The notes: generated by a model not told the origin, from the sequence alone. Positions 29,677 to 39,539 are shown, counted from the first letter of the stretch. The stretch is DNA of 64,000 nucleotides from Pseudomonas sp. Teo4 (GCF_034387475.1 NZ_JAXCIL010000001.1:1798001-1862000); one strand, 5' to 3'. Numbers and translations are program-made.

Positions 29677-31365
29677 TCACCCGGCGCACAGGCTTGCCTT
29701 GAGTTCGGCCTTGAGCACTTTGCCGGTGGCATTGCGTGGCAGCGGCTGCGGCACGCGATAGACCTGGGCCGGCACTTTGTAGGCGGCCAGACGAGCGGCG
29801 ATGTAGCCTTTCACCTGTTCGACCGACGGCAACTCGGCGGCGCTGCCATGAATCGCCAGCGCCACCACTTCGCCCAGCGTCGGGTCGTCCAGGGCGAAGG
29901 CCGCCGCCTCTTGCACGCCGGCCATGTCGCTGACGCAGGTTTCGATCTCGACCGCTGAAATCTTCTCGCCGCCACGGTTGATCAGGTCCTTGACCCGGCC
30001 GCTGATGCACAGGAAGCCCTGGTCGTCCAGGTAGCCCAGGTCGCCGGTGTCGAGCCACCCTTCGCGCAGGCTGTCGGCACTGGCTTCGGGCAGGTTCCAG
30101 TAGCCTTGCATCAGCGTCGGCGCACGCAGCCAGATCAGCCCTGGGGTGCCCGCCGGCTCGGGGTTGAATGGGTCATCGCCGATGCGCACTTCGACGATCG
30201 GCAATGGCCAGCCAGCCGTGGCAGGCCGGTATTCGAACGCATCGCCACCGATGGCCGCGCCAATACCGTTGCTCTCGGTCAGGCCGTAGCCGCTGCCACC
30301 GATCACCTGCGGCTTGCGGGCCAGCATCTCGGCCAGCAGGCCGGCCGACGAAGCGCCACCGCCCAGGCCCAGGCCGAACAGGCTGGCCGTGTCATCCGTG
30401 CCGTAGCGCGGGGACGCCAGCAGTTGCTGCATCATCACCGGCGCACCATTGAACTGGGTGCAGCGTTCATCGCGGATCAAGTCCAGGGCCTGGCTGGCGT
30501 CCCACTTGTACATCAGCAACAGGCGCCGGCCGCCACGGAAGGCCGACAGAAACTGCGCATGCAGGCCACTGACATGGAACAGCGGCACCGCCATCAGCGA
30601 AGTGGGCGCAAAACCACTGGCGAGCATGCCGCTGATTCGCTGCGGCGAGCTCATGGCGCAGAACGCGCCCTGGAACTCCAGTGCGGCAAGCGCCTGGCAC
30701 ACGGCGCGATGGCTGGACAACACGCCCTTGGCGCGGCTGGTGGTACCCGAGGTGTAGAGAATCAGCGCTGGGTCGTCGGGCGCGATGTCCGGCACCTCAA
30801 GCGCAACCGGCTCGACCGTCAGCACGTCTTCGTAGCGCCGGATGTAGTCAGGCAATACGGTTTCAGGGGCCAACCCGACCACGATGCAGGTGTGCTCACC
30901 CGCCACAAGGTCATCCCCCATTACCGCCAGTCGTGCTTCATCGCAGAACAGCAAGCGCGCACCGCTGTCCTGAACGCCATGCAACAGCTCGTCCCGCAGG
31001 CCCCAGCTGTTGAGCGGCACGCACACCGCGCCGCAACGCTGTATGGCCGCGAAAGCCACCAGCCACGCAGGCTGGTTGCGCATGGCAATAGCGACCCGCT
31101 CGCCCGGCTTCAGGCCCAGGCATCCGGCCAGTTGCCCGGCCAGCCGGTCGACCGCGTCAAAATAAGCGGCAAAGGAAAGCCGCTGCTGCTGCCAGACGAC
31201 GAACTCCTTGTCGCCATGCACCCGGCCCGCATCAATGACCTGCACCAGGTTGCGCGCCGCGTGGCGGAAGTAGCGCGGGCCGCCATCGGCCGGGGTGATC
31301 ACTTCAAAAGGCGCGCCTGGTGCAATCAGCTGCTGCCAGGCTTCACGCCAGCGTTCAATGCTCAT
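29677..31365 (-). CDS. AMP-dependent acyl-CoA ligase, steroid side-chain type
   Basis: An intact 562-residue ANL enzyme. It has 'ALILYTSGTTSRAKGVLSSH' (ATP loop), 'VPLFHVSGLHAQFL', 'GSGYGLTESNG', 'LDTGDLGYLDDQGFLCISGR', 'RGGEKISAVEIE' and the terminal catalytic Lys in 'PRNATGKVLK'. ATG 31365 follows GGAGAG; an in-frame TTG at 31368 is less likely. It sits 21 bp after the acyl-CoA dehydrogenase pair in a steroid side-chain operon, so it probably makes the CoA thioester of a shortened steroid acid. It belongs to a different ANL branch from the FATP-type ligase at 23292. Confidence 0.85.
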   Translation of the reverse strand: MSIERWREAWQQLIAPGAPFEVITPADGGPRYFRHAARNLVQVIDAGRVHGDKEFVVWQQQRLSFAAYFDAVDRLAGQLAGCLGLKPGERVAIAMRNQPAWLVAFAAIQRCGAVCVPLNSWGLRDELLHGVQDSGARLLFCDEARLAVMGDDLVAGEHTCIVVGLAPETVLPDYIRRYEDVLTVEPVALEVPDIAPDDPALILYTSGTTSRAKGVLSSHRAVCQALAALEFQGAFCAMSSPQRISGMLASGFAPTSLMAVPLFHVSGLHAQFLSAFRGGRRLLLMYKWDASQALDLIRDERCTQFNGAPVMMQQLLASPRYGTDDTASLFGLGLGGGASSAGLLAEMLARKPQVIGGSGYGLTESNGIGAAIGGDAFEYRPATAGWPLPIVEVRIGDDPFNPEPAGTPGLIWLRAPTLMQGYWNLPEASADSLREGWLDTGDLGYLDDQGFLCISGRVKDLINRGGEKISAVEIETCVSDMAGVQEAAAFALDDPTLGEVVALAIHGSAAELPSVEQVKGYIAARLAAYKVPAQVYRVPQPLPRNATGKVLKAELKASLCAG

Positions 31366-31386
31366 CAAGGCTCTCCAACGGTGGGG

Positions 31387-32541
31387 TCAGGCGCAGGCCG
31401 CATCGAGTGCCGCGTAGCGCTCGCAGTGGAAGTCACGGTCGCCCAGGCAGGCCTGTGCCACCCGTACCCGCTTCAGGTACAGGCCCACATCCAGTTCATC
31501 GGTCACCCCGATGCCGCCGTGCATCTGCACCGCCTCGTTGGCCACCTTCAGCGCGGTGTCGCCGGCCTTCCACTTGGCCAGGCTGACCAGGCGGCCACGG
31601 CGGGCCTCGTCCAGCTCGCCGTCATCCAGTGCCGCCATGCCGGCCATCACCGCGCTGCGCGCCAGCGCCAGGTCGACATACAACTGTGCGGCCCGGTGCT
31701 GCAGGGCCTGGAACGAGCCGATCGGCACGTCGAACTGCACGCGGGTCTTGAGGTATTCGAGGGTGGTCTGGAACAGCTGCTCAGCAGCGCCCAGCAGCTC
31801 TGCCGCAACGCAGGCGCGGCCACGGTCCAGTGCAGCATCCAGTGCGCCCCAGCCCTCGTTCAGCGTTCCCAGCAGTGCTTCGCTGCCCAGGCATACCTGG
31901 TCCAGACGCAAGCGCCCGCAGTTGCGCGAGTCAATCAACGGCAGCGGGCTGCACTGCACCCCGGGGGCATCGGCTGGCACCAGGAACAGGCTGATGCCTT
32001 GGGCTTCGCCAGGCTGCCCGGCGGTGCGCGCCGCCACCACGTAGCCATCGGCACCCACGCCATCGACCACCCAGAACTTTTCGCCATGCAAGCGGTAACC
32101 GTCGCCGTCGGCCACCGCCGCCAGGGCGATGTCACGCGGCTGGTGGCGGGCTCGCTCATCCACCGCCAGGGCCAGCCGCCGCTGCCCCTTGATCAGTGCC
32201 TGCAACCAATCGCCCTGCTGCTGCGCGGAACCTGCCAGGTGCAGCAGCGAGCCTGCCAGCACCACGCTCGACAGCAACGGCGTTGGCGCAAGGTTCTGGC
32301 CAATGGCCTCGAACACCGGGCCCAGGCCCATGCAACCGAAGTCCAGCCCGCCCAGTTGCTCGGGAAACGGAATCGCGCTCCAGCCCAGTTCCACCGCATC
32401 GCGCCATACCTGCGGGTCGAAGCCAGCTTCCACCTCTTGGTCACGCAGCCGCCGCTGCGCCGCCACCGGGCTACGCGCCGCCAGAAAATCCCGTGCGCTG
32501 TCGGCCAGCAGGCGTTGTTCTTCGTTGTAGCGAAGGTTCAT
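31387..32541 (-). CDS. Acyl-CoA dehydrogenase, subunit of a probable heteromeric pair
   Basis: An intact 384-residue FadE-type flavoprotein. It has 'NEEQRLLADSARDFL', 'WSAIPFPEQLGGLDFG', the C-terminal FAD-binding 'TRVQFDVPIGSFQALQHRAA' and 'EAVQMHGGIGVTDELDVGLYLKR'. In steroid catabolism such genes occur as adjacent alpha-beta pairs that form heterotetramers sharing FAD sites, each subunit alone lacking part of the active site. This gene overlaps the preceding acyl-CoA dehydrogenase by ATGA (32538-32541), which fits that arrangement. It would introduce the alpha-beta double bond into a steroid-CoA; which chain length is not determined. Confidence 0.85.
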   Translation of the reverse strand: MNLRYNEEQRLLADSARDFLAARSPVAAQRRLRDQEVEAGFDPQVWRDAVELGWSAIPFPEQLGGLDFGCMGLGPVFEAIGQNLAPTPLLSSVVLAGSLLHLAGSAQQQGDWLQALIKGQRRLALAVDERARHQPRDIALAAVADGDGYRLHGEKFWVVDGVGADGYVVAARTAGQPGEAQGISLFLVPADAPGVQCSPLPLIDSRNCGRLRLDQVCLGSEALLGTLNEGWGALDAALDRGRACVAAELLGAAEQLFQTTLEYLKTRVQFDVPIGSFQALQHRAAQLYVDLALARSAVMAGMAALDDGELDEARRGRLVSLAKWKAGDTALKVANEAVQMHGGIGVTDELDVGLYLKRVRVAQACLGDRDFHCERYAALDAACA

Positions 32542-33742
32542 GCTGTCACTCCTTTCTTGCCGTCAGGCAGGCCAAGCACGCGCTTGGCGATGACATTGAG
32601 CTGCACTTCCGACGCACCGCCGGAAATGGTCAGGGCGTAACTGTTCAGCCAGGCGCGGGTCACAGCCAGCTCGCGCGCGCTGAAGCCTTCGGGTTGCCAG
32701 CCGAAGGCATGGCCACCCATGACATCGAGCAGCACCTCGAACTTGTCGCGTTCCTGCTCGGTGTGCACCAGCTTCATGATCGCCATCAGCCCGCTGATGT
32801 CGTCGCCACCGCGCCCCTCCTCGGCCATGCGTTGCACCGTCAGGCCGTAGGCGTGTTCATCCATGGCGCACGCCACGGCACGCGCCTGCAGCGCCAGCTC
32901 GCCTTGGCTGCGCGGCTGCGGCAGGTACTCGCGCAGCAGGCCCAGCAGGTCGAAATGCGACGGCAGGCTGAATTCACCGAACTTCGACATGGCCTTGCGT
33001 TCGTGCTGCAGCAAGTACTTGCCCAGGTTCCAGCCACCGTTCAGCGGGCCGATCAGCTGGCTCTTGGGCACTTTCACGTTGTCGAAGAACACCTGGCAGA
33101 ACGCCGACTTGCCGCTGATCAGGTCGATCGGCACGGCCTTCACCCCAGGGCTGCGCATGTCCAGGACGATCAGGCTGATGCCTTCATGCTTCGGCGCCTG
33201 GAAGTCGGTGCGCACCAGGGCATACATCCAGTCAGACTTGTCACCGTAGGACGTCCAGATCTTGCTGCCATCGACCACGAAATGATCACCGGCGTCCCGC
33301 GCCGCCATCTTCAAGCTGGCAAGATCAGAGCCGGCGTTAGGCTCGGAGAAACCCTGGCACCAGCGCACTTCACCCCGAGCCATAGGCGGCAGCAAGGTAC
33401 GCTTCTGTTCTTCGCTGCCGTAGGCCAGCAGCACCGGCCCGAGCATCCAGATACCCAGGTTGATTTGCGGCGGCCGGCAGCGCAGCCTGCGCATTTCGCT
33501 TTCCAGCACCGCCACCTGCTCGGCGCTCAGGCCGGCACCGCCGTATTCTTCCGGCCACTCGGGCAGAACCAGCGCTTGTCGCGCATGCGCTCGAACCACA
33601 GGCGCGCATCGTCATTGGGGAACTGCGGTTGGCTGGCGCCCCACACCACATCGCCTTCGCCCATGGCGACGCGCATGGACGGCGGGCAGTTGGCTTCCAG
33701 CCAGGCACGGGTCTCGTGCCTGAATTGCTCGATCGTACTCAT
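32538..33742 (-). CDS. Acyl-CoA dehydrogenase, partner subunit (one frameshift)
   Basis: FadE-type protein with 'WPEEYGGAGLSAEQVAVLE', 'CQGFSEPNAGSDLASLKMAA', 'KIWTSYGDKSDWMYALVRT', 'VPKSQLIGPLNGGWNLGKYLL' and a C-terminal 'LTISGGASEVQLNVIAKRVLG'. A G is missing near 33566 (GG to GGG restores 'RWVLPEWPEEYGG'), giving 401 residues. It overlaps the downstream dehydrogenase by 4 bp, the expected partner in an alpha2beta2 enzyme. The start at 33742 is 79 bp from the preceding gene's stop, with a hairpin between. Confidence 0.82.
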
Positions 33743-33756
33743 CAGATGCAACCCTC

Positions 33757-33786
33757 GGCCCCGCTCCGGCCTGTGCCGGAGGGGCC
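33757..33786. terminator. GC-rich hairpin between two acyl-CoA dehydrogenase genes
   Basis: GGCCCCGCTCCGGC pairs with GCCGGAGGGGCC around a 4-base loop. On the plus strand it is followed by TTTCGTT; on the minus strand, the direction of the genes, no U tract follows. It may attenuate or stabilise the operon mRNA rather than end it. Confidence 0.4.
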
Positions 33787-33821
33787 TTTCGTTGGAAGGG
33801 CTGAACGGCGCGGTGGCGCCC

Positions 33822-34988
33822 TCAGCGCTGGGTACGCGGCATGCCCAGGCCGAACTGGGCGATCAGCTCGCGCTGGATCTCGTTGGTGCCGCCGCCAAAG
33901 GTCACGGTGACCGAGGCGCGCAGCTCGTACTCCAGGTCGCCGTGCAGCACGGCGGCAGCCGAACCACCGCGCACCACGCCATTGGCGCCGACGATGGCCG
34001 ACAGCTTGCGCAGGATCTCGATGGCCGACTCCGAGCCATACACCTTGGTGGTCGAACTCAGCGCCACGTCCATGTGCTCGCGCTCAAGGTTGGCGGCAAT
34101 GCGCAGGTTGATCAGGCGCATGGCTTCGAGGCGCGCATAGCACTCGGCCAGCGAGCTGCGCACCCAGGCCTTGTCCATGGCCCGGCGGCCGTGCTCGTCC
34201 CGGGCGCGGGCCCACAGGTAGACCCTGCGGAACAACCCCGCGACCTTGTCCGACCATGAACCCAGCCCGAGGCGCTCGTGGTTGAGCTGGGCAGTGATCA
34301 GCTTCCAGCCGCCGTGCAGCTCTCCCACCAGCATGTCCTTGGGCACGCGCACGTTGTCGTAGTAGGTGGCGGCGGTCGGGTTGCTGGTGGTGGGGATGAC
34401 AGTGCTGGAGAAGCCCGGCAGTTGGGTGTCGAGAATCAGGATCGACCCCCTTGTGCCGTGCCTGGCTTGGGTCGGTGCGGGCGGCCAGCCAGATGTAGTC
34501 GGCCGATTCGGCGCCCGAGGTCCACAGCTTGTTGCCGTTGACCACGAAGGCATCGCCGTCCAGCCGGGCGCTGGTCCTGAGTACCGCCAGGTCACTGCCG
34601 GCATCGGGTTCGGAGTAGCCGATGGCGAACATGATTTCGCCTGCGGCGATACCCGGCAGAAAACGCGCCTTCTGTTCGGGGCTGCCATGCTCCATCAATG
34701 CCGGGCCAACGGTGCTGATGGTCACGAATGGCAGCGGTGCCCCGGCGATGTTGGCCTCTTCGAAGAAGATCAACTGCTCGGTGGCGGCATAGCCCTGGCC
34801 GCCGTGGGCCTTGGGCCAGCCCACCGCGAGCCAGCCGTCGCGGCCCATCTGGCGCACGGTGTTGCGGTACAACTCGCCGCCCTCCTGGCCGCGCAGTTGC
34901 TCGCGCAGCTCGGGGTCATCAAGGCCTGGAAGTAATCGCGCACTGTGCGGCGCAGCGCATGTTGCTCGGGGGTGAGATCGACGAACAT
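33822..34988 (-). CDS. Acyl-CoA dehydrogenase of the igr-like side-chain set (frameshifts)
   Basis: FadE-type protein from 'VDLTPEQHALRRTVRDYF' through 'VGWPKAHGGQGYAATEQLIF', 'AIGYSEPDAGSDLAVLRTSA', 'KLWTSGAESADYIWLAARTD', 'VPKDMLVGELHGGWKLITAQ' to the terminal 'VTFGGGTNEIQRELIAQFGLG', which contains the usual FAD-contacting GGGTNEI motif. The frame breaks near 34923 (one base) and at a G run near 34448-34452 (two missing or one extra). The length is then 388-389. It follows the ltp2-like gene by 10 bp. With the gene at 36586 it matches the ChsE1/ChsE2 (FadE28/29) pair of the actinobacterial igr operon; the assignment of which is which is open. Confidence 0.8.
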
Positions 34989-34998
34989 GCTGCGCTCC

Positions 34999-36177
34999 TC
35001 AGGCCGTGCCCAGAATCAGGCCGCTGGTGGGCACGCCGGTGCCGGCGGTCACCAGCACGTTCTCGACGTCCGCCACCTGGTTGACCGCCGTGCCACGCAC
35101 CTGGCGCACCGCTTCGGCAATGCCGTTCATGCCATGGATGTAGGCCTCGCCCAGTTGCCCGCCGTGGGTGTTGATCGGCAACTTGCCGCCACGGGCGTGG
35201 TGCCCTTCGCGAATGAACTCCTTGGCCTCGCCACGTCGGGCGAAACCGAACTCTTCCAGTTGCGGCAACACGAACGGGGTGAAGTGGTCGTAGATCACCG
35301 CTGTCTGGAAGGCATCCGGGCCAAGGCCGGACTGGCGATACAGCTCTTTGGCGACCACGCCCATTTCTGGCAGCCCGGTGATGTCGTCACGGTAGAACGA
35401 GGTCATGCTCTGCTGGCCGCTGGTGATGCCTTGCGAGCCGGCCTTGATGGTCACCGGTTTCTGCTTCAGGTCGCGGGCGCGCTCGGCCGAGGTGATGACC
35501 ATGGCCACCGCGCCGTCCGACTCCTGGCAACAGTCCAGCAGGTGCAACGGCTCGCAGATCCAGCGCGAGGCCTGGTGTTCTTCCAGGGTGATCGGTTTGC
35601 CATGGAAGAACGCCTTGGGGTTGCTGGCGGCAAAATCCCGCGCAGCTACCGCAACGCGGCCGAAGTCCTCGGAGGTGGCGCCATAGGTGTGCATGTAGCG
35701 CTGGGCGAACATGCCCACCCAGGCGGCCGGGGTGTGGAAGCCGTGCGGCATGTACCAGCCGTAGTTGACGTTGTCGAAGATCGGCGTGGCGCCAAAGCCG
35801 TAGCTGCCGGTGCCGAAGCGGTACCAGGAACGCTCGTTCATCGCCCGGTACACCACCACCACCTTGGCCACGCCCGTGGCCACCGCCATGGCCGCATGCA
35901 TCACCGGCGCACAGGCCGCGCCGCCGCCGTGGGGAATCTGCGAGAAGAACTTCACGTCCTTGCAGCCCAGCAGGCGGGCAATTTCGTATTCCGGCACCTT
36001 GTCCACCGAATACGAGCTGAAGCCCTCGACTTCGGACGGGTCGATACCGGCGTCGCGCAGTGCCTCAAGGGTGGCTTCCAGGGCCAGGCGCAGCTCGGTG
36101 CGCCCGGAGTTCTTGGAGAATTCGGTCGCGCCCAGCCCGACAATAGCGGCGCGCCCGGAAATCGACAGGTTGGTCAT
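34999..36177 (-). CDS. Ltp2-like side-chain aldolase (thiolase superfamily)
   Basis: An intact 392-residue protein from ATG 36177, preceded by GGAGG. It starts 'GRAAIVGLGATEFSKNSGR' and carries 'KFFSQIPHGGGAACAPVMHA', 'GTGSYGFGATPIFDNVNYGW', 'YDHFTPFVLPQLEEFGFA' and 'NTHGGQLGEAYIHGMNGI'. These are hallmarks of Ltp2/Ltp3/Ltp4 proteins, which lack the thiolase nucleophile and cleave 17-hydroxy steroid-CoA side chains by retro-aldol chemistry. It needs the DUF35 domain of a ChsH2-type partner, which is encoded three genes upstream. Gene order chsH2, fadE, chsH1, ltp2, fadE closely parallels the M. tuberculosis igr operon, supporting removal of the last propionyl unit. Confidence 0.85.
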   Translation of the reverse strand: MTNLSISGRAAIVGLGATEFSKNSGRTELRLALEATLEALRDAGIDPSEVEGFSSYSVDKVPEYEIARLLGCKDVKFFSQIPHGGGAACAPVMHAAMAVATGVAKVVVVYRAMNERSWYRFGTGSYGFGATPIFDNVNYGWYMPHGFHTPAAWVGMFAQRYMHTYGATSEDFGRVAVAARDFAASNPKAFFHGKPITLEEHQASRWICEPLHLLDCCQESDGAVAMVITSAERARDLKQKPVTIKAGSQGITSGQQSMTSFYRDDITGLPEMGVVAKELYRQSGLGPDAFQTAVIYDHFTPFVLPQLEEFGFARRGEAKEFIREGHHARGGKLPINTHGGQLGEAYIHGMNGIAEAVRQVRGTAVNQVADVENVLVTAGTGVPTSGLILGTA

Positions 36178-36194
36178 GCAACTGCCTCCGGTGG

Positions 36195-36614
36195 TCATGG
36201 CAGCACCAGCGCGACCGTGCCGGTCACGTGGTTGCCCATGGAGTTCTTGCCGCTCAGGGTGACTTCCACTTCGCGGGTTTCGGGGTCCTGGCGGGTTACC
36301 TGGCCGTTGAAGGTCATGCAGTCGCCTGGGTAGTTGGGCACGCCTAGCTTGATCTTCAGCGAGGTGAAGCGAGCCAGCGGGCCGGCCCAGGCTTCGACGA
36401 AACGCTGCACCAGGCCATTGGTGGTGAGGATGTTCATGAACACATGGGGCGAACCCAGTTCACGGGCGGCATCCAGGTCGTGGTGGCCGGGGAAGTAGTC
36501 GCGCGTGGCAATCGCCCCGCCCGCGATCAATGCCACGGTGATCGGCACCTCAAGCGTCGGCAAGGCTTCGCCTGGGCGCACGTCTTCAAAGCGCTTGGTG
36601 TTCTTCGAGGTCAT
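36195..36614 (-). CDS. ChsH1-like MaoC hydratase subunit
   Basis: An intact 139-residue hot-dog protein with 'IAGGAIATRDYFPGHHDLDAA' (the R-D-x-x-x-x-H-H stretch of the hydratase motif), 'SPHVFMNILTTNGLVQRFVE' and the C-terminal 'SMGNHVTGTVALVLP'. These are close in wording to ChsH1, which pairs with ChsH2 to hydrate the 17(20)-enoyl-CoA side chain. It overlaps the end of the upstream acyl-CoA dehydrogenase by 29 bp and is followed after 17 bp by the ltp2-like gene. Confidence 0.83.
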   Translation of the reverse strand: MTSKNTKRFEDVRPGEALPTLEVPITVALIAGGAIATRDYFPGHHDLDAARELGSPHVFMNILTTNGLVQRFVEAWAGPLARFTSLKIKLGVPNYPGDCMTFNGQVTRQDPETREVEVTLSGKNSMGNHVTGTVALVLP

Positions 36615-37721
36615 ATTTCCATCCCAGCTTGTCGTTGTCGCTCAGCCAGTCGCCGAGCCGTTCCAGGCAGGCCGCCGCACCACCCAGGGCAATTCCCAGG
36701 GCGCGGCTCCAGTAGAGATAACGGTGAATCGGGTACGTCAGGTCGACGCCAATGCCGCCATGCACGTGCTGGGCGACGTGGCCGATGCGGTGCCCCGCTT
36801 CACATGCCAGGTACGCCGTGGCCAATGCCTCGGAAGGTGCCGGCAGGCCGGCGTCCAGGCGGTAACACAGCTGCCACAAGGTGCTGCGCAGGGTTTCCAG
36901 GGCGATATGGGCGTCGGCCATGCTCATCTGCACCGCCTGGAAGCTGCCGATACGCCGCTCGAACTGCTGCGCCGCTCGCCCGCATAGTCGACGGTGCGGC
37001 GGATGTGCTCGGCGCTGACGCCCAGCTGCAAGGCGGCCAGGGCGGCGATGGCGCGTGGTTCCAGCCAGGCCAGGGCGGCGGCTGGCAGAACGCGGTCGGC
37101 GGTAACTTGCAGCCCCTCCACGTGAAGATCGGCAATAGCTTCGCCGTGGGTAAGCACACCGGCCTCGCGCCTCATTGCAGCTGCGCCGAGGTCAAGCAGC
37201 AGCAGGCGCACCTGGTCATCCACCCGCACTGGCACCAGCGCGGCCTGCGCCTGCCCGCCCAGGGCCAATGCGGCGACACGGCCATCGACCCGCCAGCCTT
37301 CGGCACAGGCGCTGGCGCTCAGCTCGATGCCATGGGCTGCGCTGAGGCCATCCAGGGACAGGCTCAACAGCACCTCGCCACGGGCAGCCTTGGCCGCCAG
37401 CTCGGCGGCGTCACCCAGGGCAAAGGTCGCCAAGGTCGCGGCCGCCAGCTGATGCCGCCACAGCGGCACCTGGGCAAGGCTGCGGCCCTGGGCCTGCAGC
37501 ACCAGCATCAGCTCGGTCATGCCCAGGCCGCCGCCACCTTCGCGCTCGGGAATGGCCAGCGCATGCAGGCCGGTTTCCAGGCACAGCGCCCACAGCGGCG
37601 CCATCATCGCCTTGCCTGCGGTGTCCCACTGGCGCAGGTAGTCATCGTGGCAGTGGTCGCTGAACAGGCTGTCGGCCATCTGCTCGATGGCGCGCTGGTC
37701 TTCGCTCAATTCGAAATCCAT
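36586..37721 (-). CDS. Acyl-CoA dehydrogenase of the igr-like set, second subunit (one frameshift)
   Basis: FadE-type but divergent. It has 'FELSEDQRAIEQMADSLFSD', 'AIPEREGGGGLGMTELMLVL', a poorly conserved middle domain, and after the break 'QMSMADAHIALETLRSTLWQ' and 'AQHVHGGIGVDLTYPIHRYLY'. One base is missing near 36975; the repaired length is 378. The middle domain lacks the clear FSEPxAGSD-type flavin segment of its partner at 33822, as expected for the non-canonical subunit of a heterotetrameric ChsE-type enzyme. It overlaps the chsH1-like gene by 29 bp. Confidence 0.8.
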
Positions 37722-37733
37722 GCTGTCGCCCTC

Positions 37734-38707
37734 CTACTCGACCACAGGCCGGAACAACGGCAGGGTCAATTGTTCGTCGAAGGTTTCGAACGTCACCTCC
37801 AGGCGCTGGCCGATCTGCAGTTGCTCGCGCTGCACGCCGACCAACCCGGCAATCAGGCGCACGCCCTCTTCCAGCTCGATCAGGCCGATGGGGTTGGGGT
37901 GATCGAAAGGCGGCACTTCTGGGTAATGCATCACCACGAAGGAGTACAGGCTGGCGCGCCCGCTGGCTTGCACGGTGTCCCATTCGAAGCTGTGGCACTG
38001 CATGCACACCGGCGCAGGCGGGTGGCGCAGGGTCGCGCAGGCGCTGCAGCGCTGAATCAGCAGCTTGCCTTCGGCGCAGCCTTCCCAGAAGAACCGGGTG
38101 TCGTCGCTGACCCGGGCATCGGCCGCTTGGCCTTGACCGGCGCCGCCGGGGCCTGGGGCTTGGCTGCCGGCTGTGCGTTGGCCGGGCGGAACTTGAACAC
38201 CCGGAACAACAGCTCACCCACCGGCTCGTCGCCTTCGGGCTTCTTGACGAAGTGGCTCATCACCAGGGTGACGAAGAAACCGGTGCCCAGGGCGGTGGTC
38301 TTCTCGTCGCCGACCGCATCCAGGCGCGTGGTGTAGTAAAGCTTTTCACCCAGCCGCACCGGGCGGGTGAAGCTCAGCTCGGAGTTCACCGCCACCACCG
38401 AGGCGTAGCCGTATTCCTCGATCAGCTTGAGCACTTCGTAGGGGTTCTGGTCGGTGGAGCCTGGTGGGTAGTTGTTGGCGTGCAGCCCTTCCATGGTCCA
38501 CACCTGGAGCATGGCCGGCGGGGCGATCAGTTCCTCGTAGGGGCTGCTCTGGGCGAAGGCCGCGTCGGTGTAGAGCGGGTTGTCGATGCCCATGATCTCG
38601 CACCACTGGCGGATCATCGGCGCGTTGACCGCATCCCAGGCATACACCCGGCCATATTCGCGGCCCACCAGGGCGCGCACACTGGATAGCAATTGTGGAT
38701 CAGCCAA
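37734..38707 (-). CDS. ChsH2-like MaoC (N-terminal) - DUF35 (C-terminal) protein (one frameshift)
   Basis: Residues 1-170 are MaoC-like ('REYGRVYAWDAVNAPMIRQW', 'PPAMLQVWTMEGLHANNYPP', 'SELSFTRPVRLGEKLYYTTR'), followed by an Ala/Pro linker. Then, after one missing C near 38140, comes a DUF35 unit ('FFWEGCAEGKLLIQRC', zinc ligands C-x2-C in 'CSACATLRHPPAPVCMQC', and an OB-fold with 'SFVVMHYPEVPPFDHPNPI'). Repaired length 324. This is the domain order of ChsH2, whose DUF35 part holds the aldolase Ltp2. Second gene of the operon, followed after 12 bp by the dehydrogenase. The domain order is the reverse of the protein at 18304. Confidence 0.83.
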
Positions 38708-38764
38708 AGTCGTCTCCTTCAGCGTGAGGGCGGCGAGCCGATGCGGCCACCGCTGGGTGGTCGA

Positions 38765-39539
38765 TCAGGTGGGTTGAACCTGCGCCGCGTCGAGAAACGC
38801 CGGGCGCTCGCCGCCGCCATGCAGCAGCAGGTTGCAGCCGCTGGCATAGCTGGCCAGCGGTGAGGCGATGTACAAGCAGGCATTGGCGATATCGCTGGCA
38901 GCGGCCATGCGCCCGGCCGGAATACCAGCACTGACGGCGGCGATGCCCTGTTCGCTGCCGTAATGCAGGTGGGCCTGGTCGGTCAGCACCAGGCCTGGGC
39001 TGACCGCGACCACGCGCACCTTGGGCGCCCACTCCACCGCCAGCGATTGCACCAGCGCCAGCACCCCGGCCTTGGCCGCACCATAGGCGGCGGTGCCAGG
39101 CGATGCGCGCAAGGCACTGATGCTGCCGATGAAGACGATGCAACCGCCCTGCGCCTGGCCCTGCATCAGCCGGTTGGCGTGTTGCGCGGCATTGAGCGGG
39201 GCGATGAGGTTCAGGCGCAGGATGCTCTCGTGAAAGCGCGGCGAGGCCGTGGCGGCGACTGCCGAAGGGCTGCCACCGGCGTTGTTGATCAGCACGTCGA
39301 GGCGGCCGAAGTCACGTTCGATGGTGTCGAACAGCGCCTGCAGCGAATCGCCGTCGCGCACGTCGGTGGCGATGAACACCGCGCTGCGCCCGTCCACGCT
39401 CGGCAGCTGCTCGGTGTGCGCTGCGGGCACAGACGATGACCTGCGCCCCGGCCGCCAGAAAGCCCTCGGCAATACCTGCACCGATGCCCTTGCTGCCACC
39501 GGTGACGAGCACCACCTTGCCACTGAAATCAAGCCCCAT
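38765..39539 (-). CDS. Short-chain dehydrogenase/reductase (frameshifted)
   Basis: Classical SDR: 'GKVVLVTGGSKGIGAGIAEGF', 'RLDVLINNAGGSPSAVAATA', the Ser site 'VFIGSISALRASPG', 'AAYGAAKAGVLALVQSLAVE', 'VVAVSPGLVLTDQAHLH' and 'ASGCNLLLHGGGERPAF'. The frame shifts once between about 39410 and 39430. Here the change fits one extra or two missing bases, unlike most breaks in the window. Length about 257-258. It heads the minus-strand side-chain operon and shares its motif (39598-39615) with the divergent crotonase gene. Substrate unknown; a beta-hydroxyacyl-CoA or ring hydroxyl are candidates. Confidence 0.78.

Noticed and set aside
30106..32640. An 844-codon open frame on the plus strand, opposite the CoA ligase and acyl-CoA dehydrogenase
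   Set aside because: It is antisense to two clearly conserved genes, has low-complexity His/Gln/Arg-rich text and no family motif; long antisense frames are normal in GC-rich genes.
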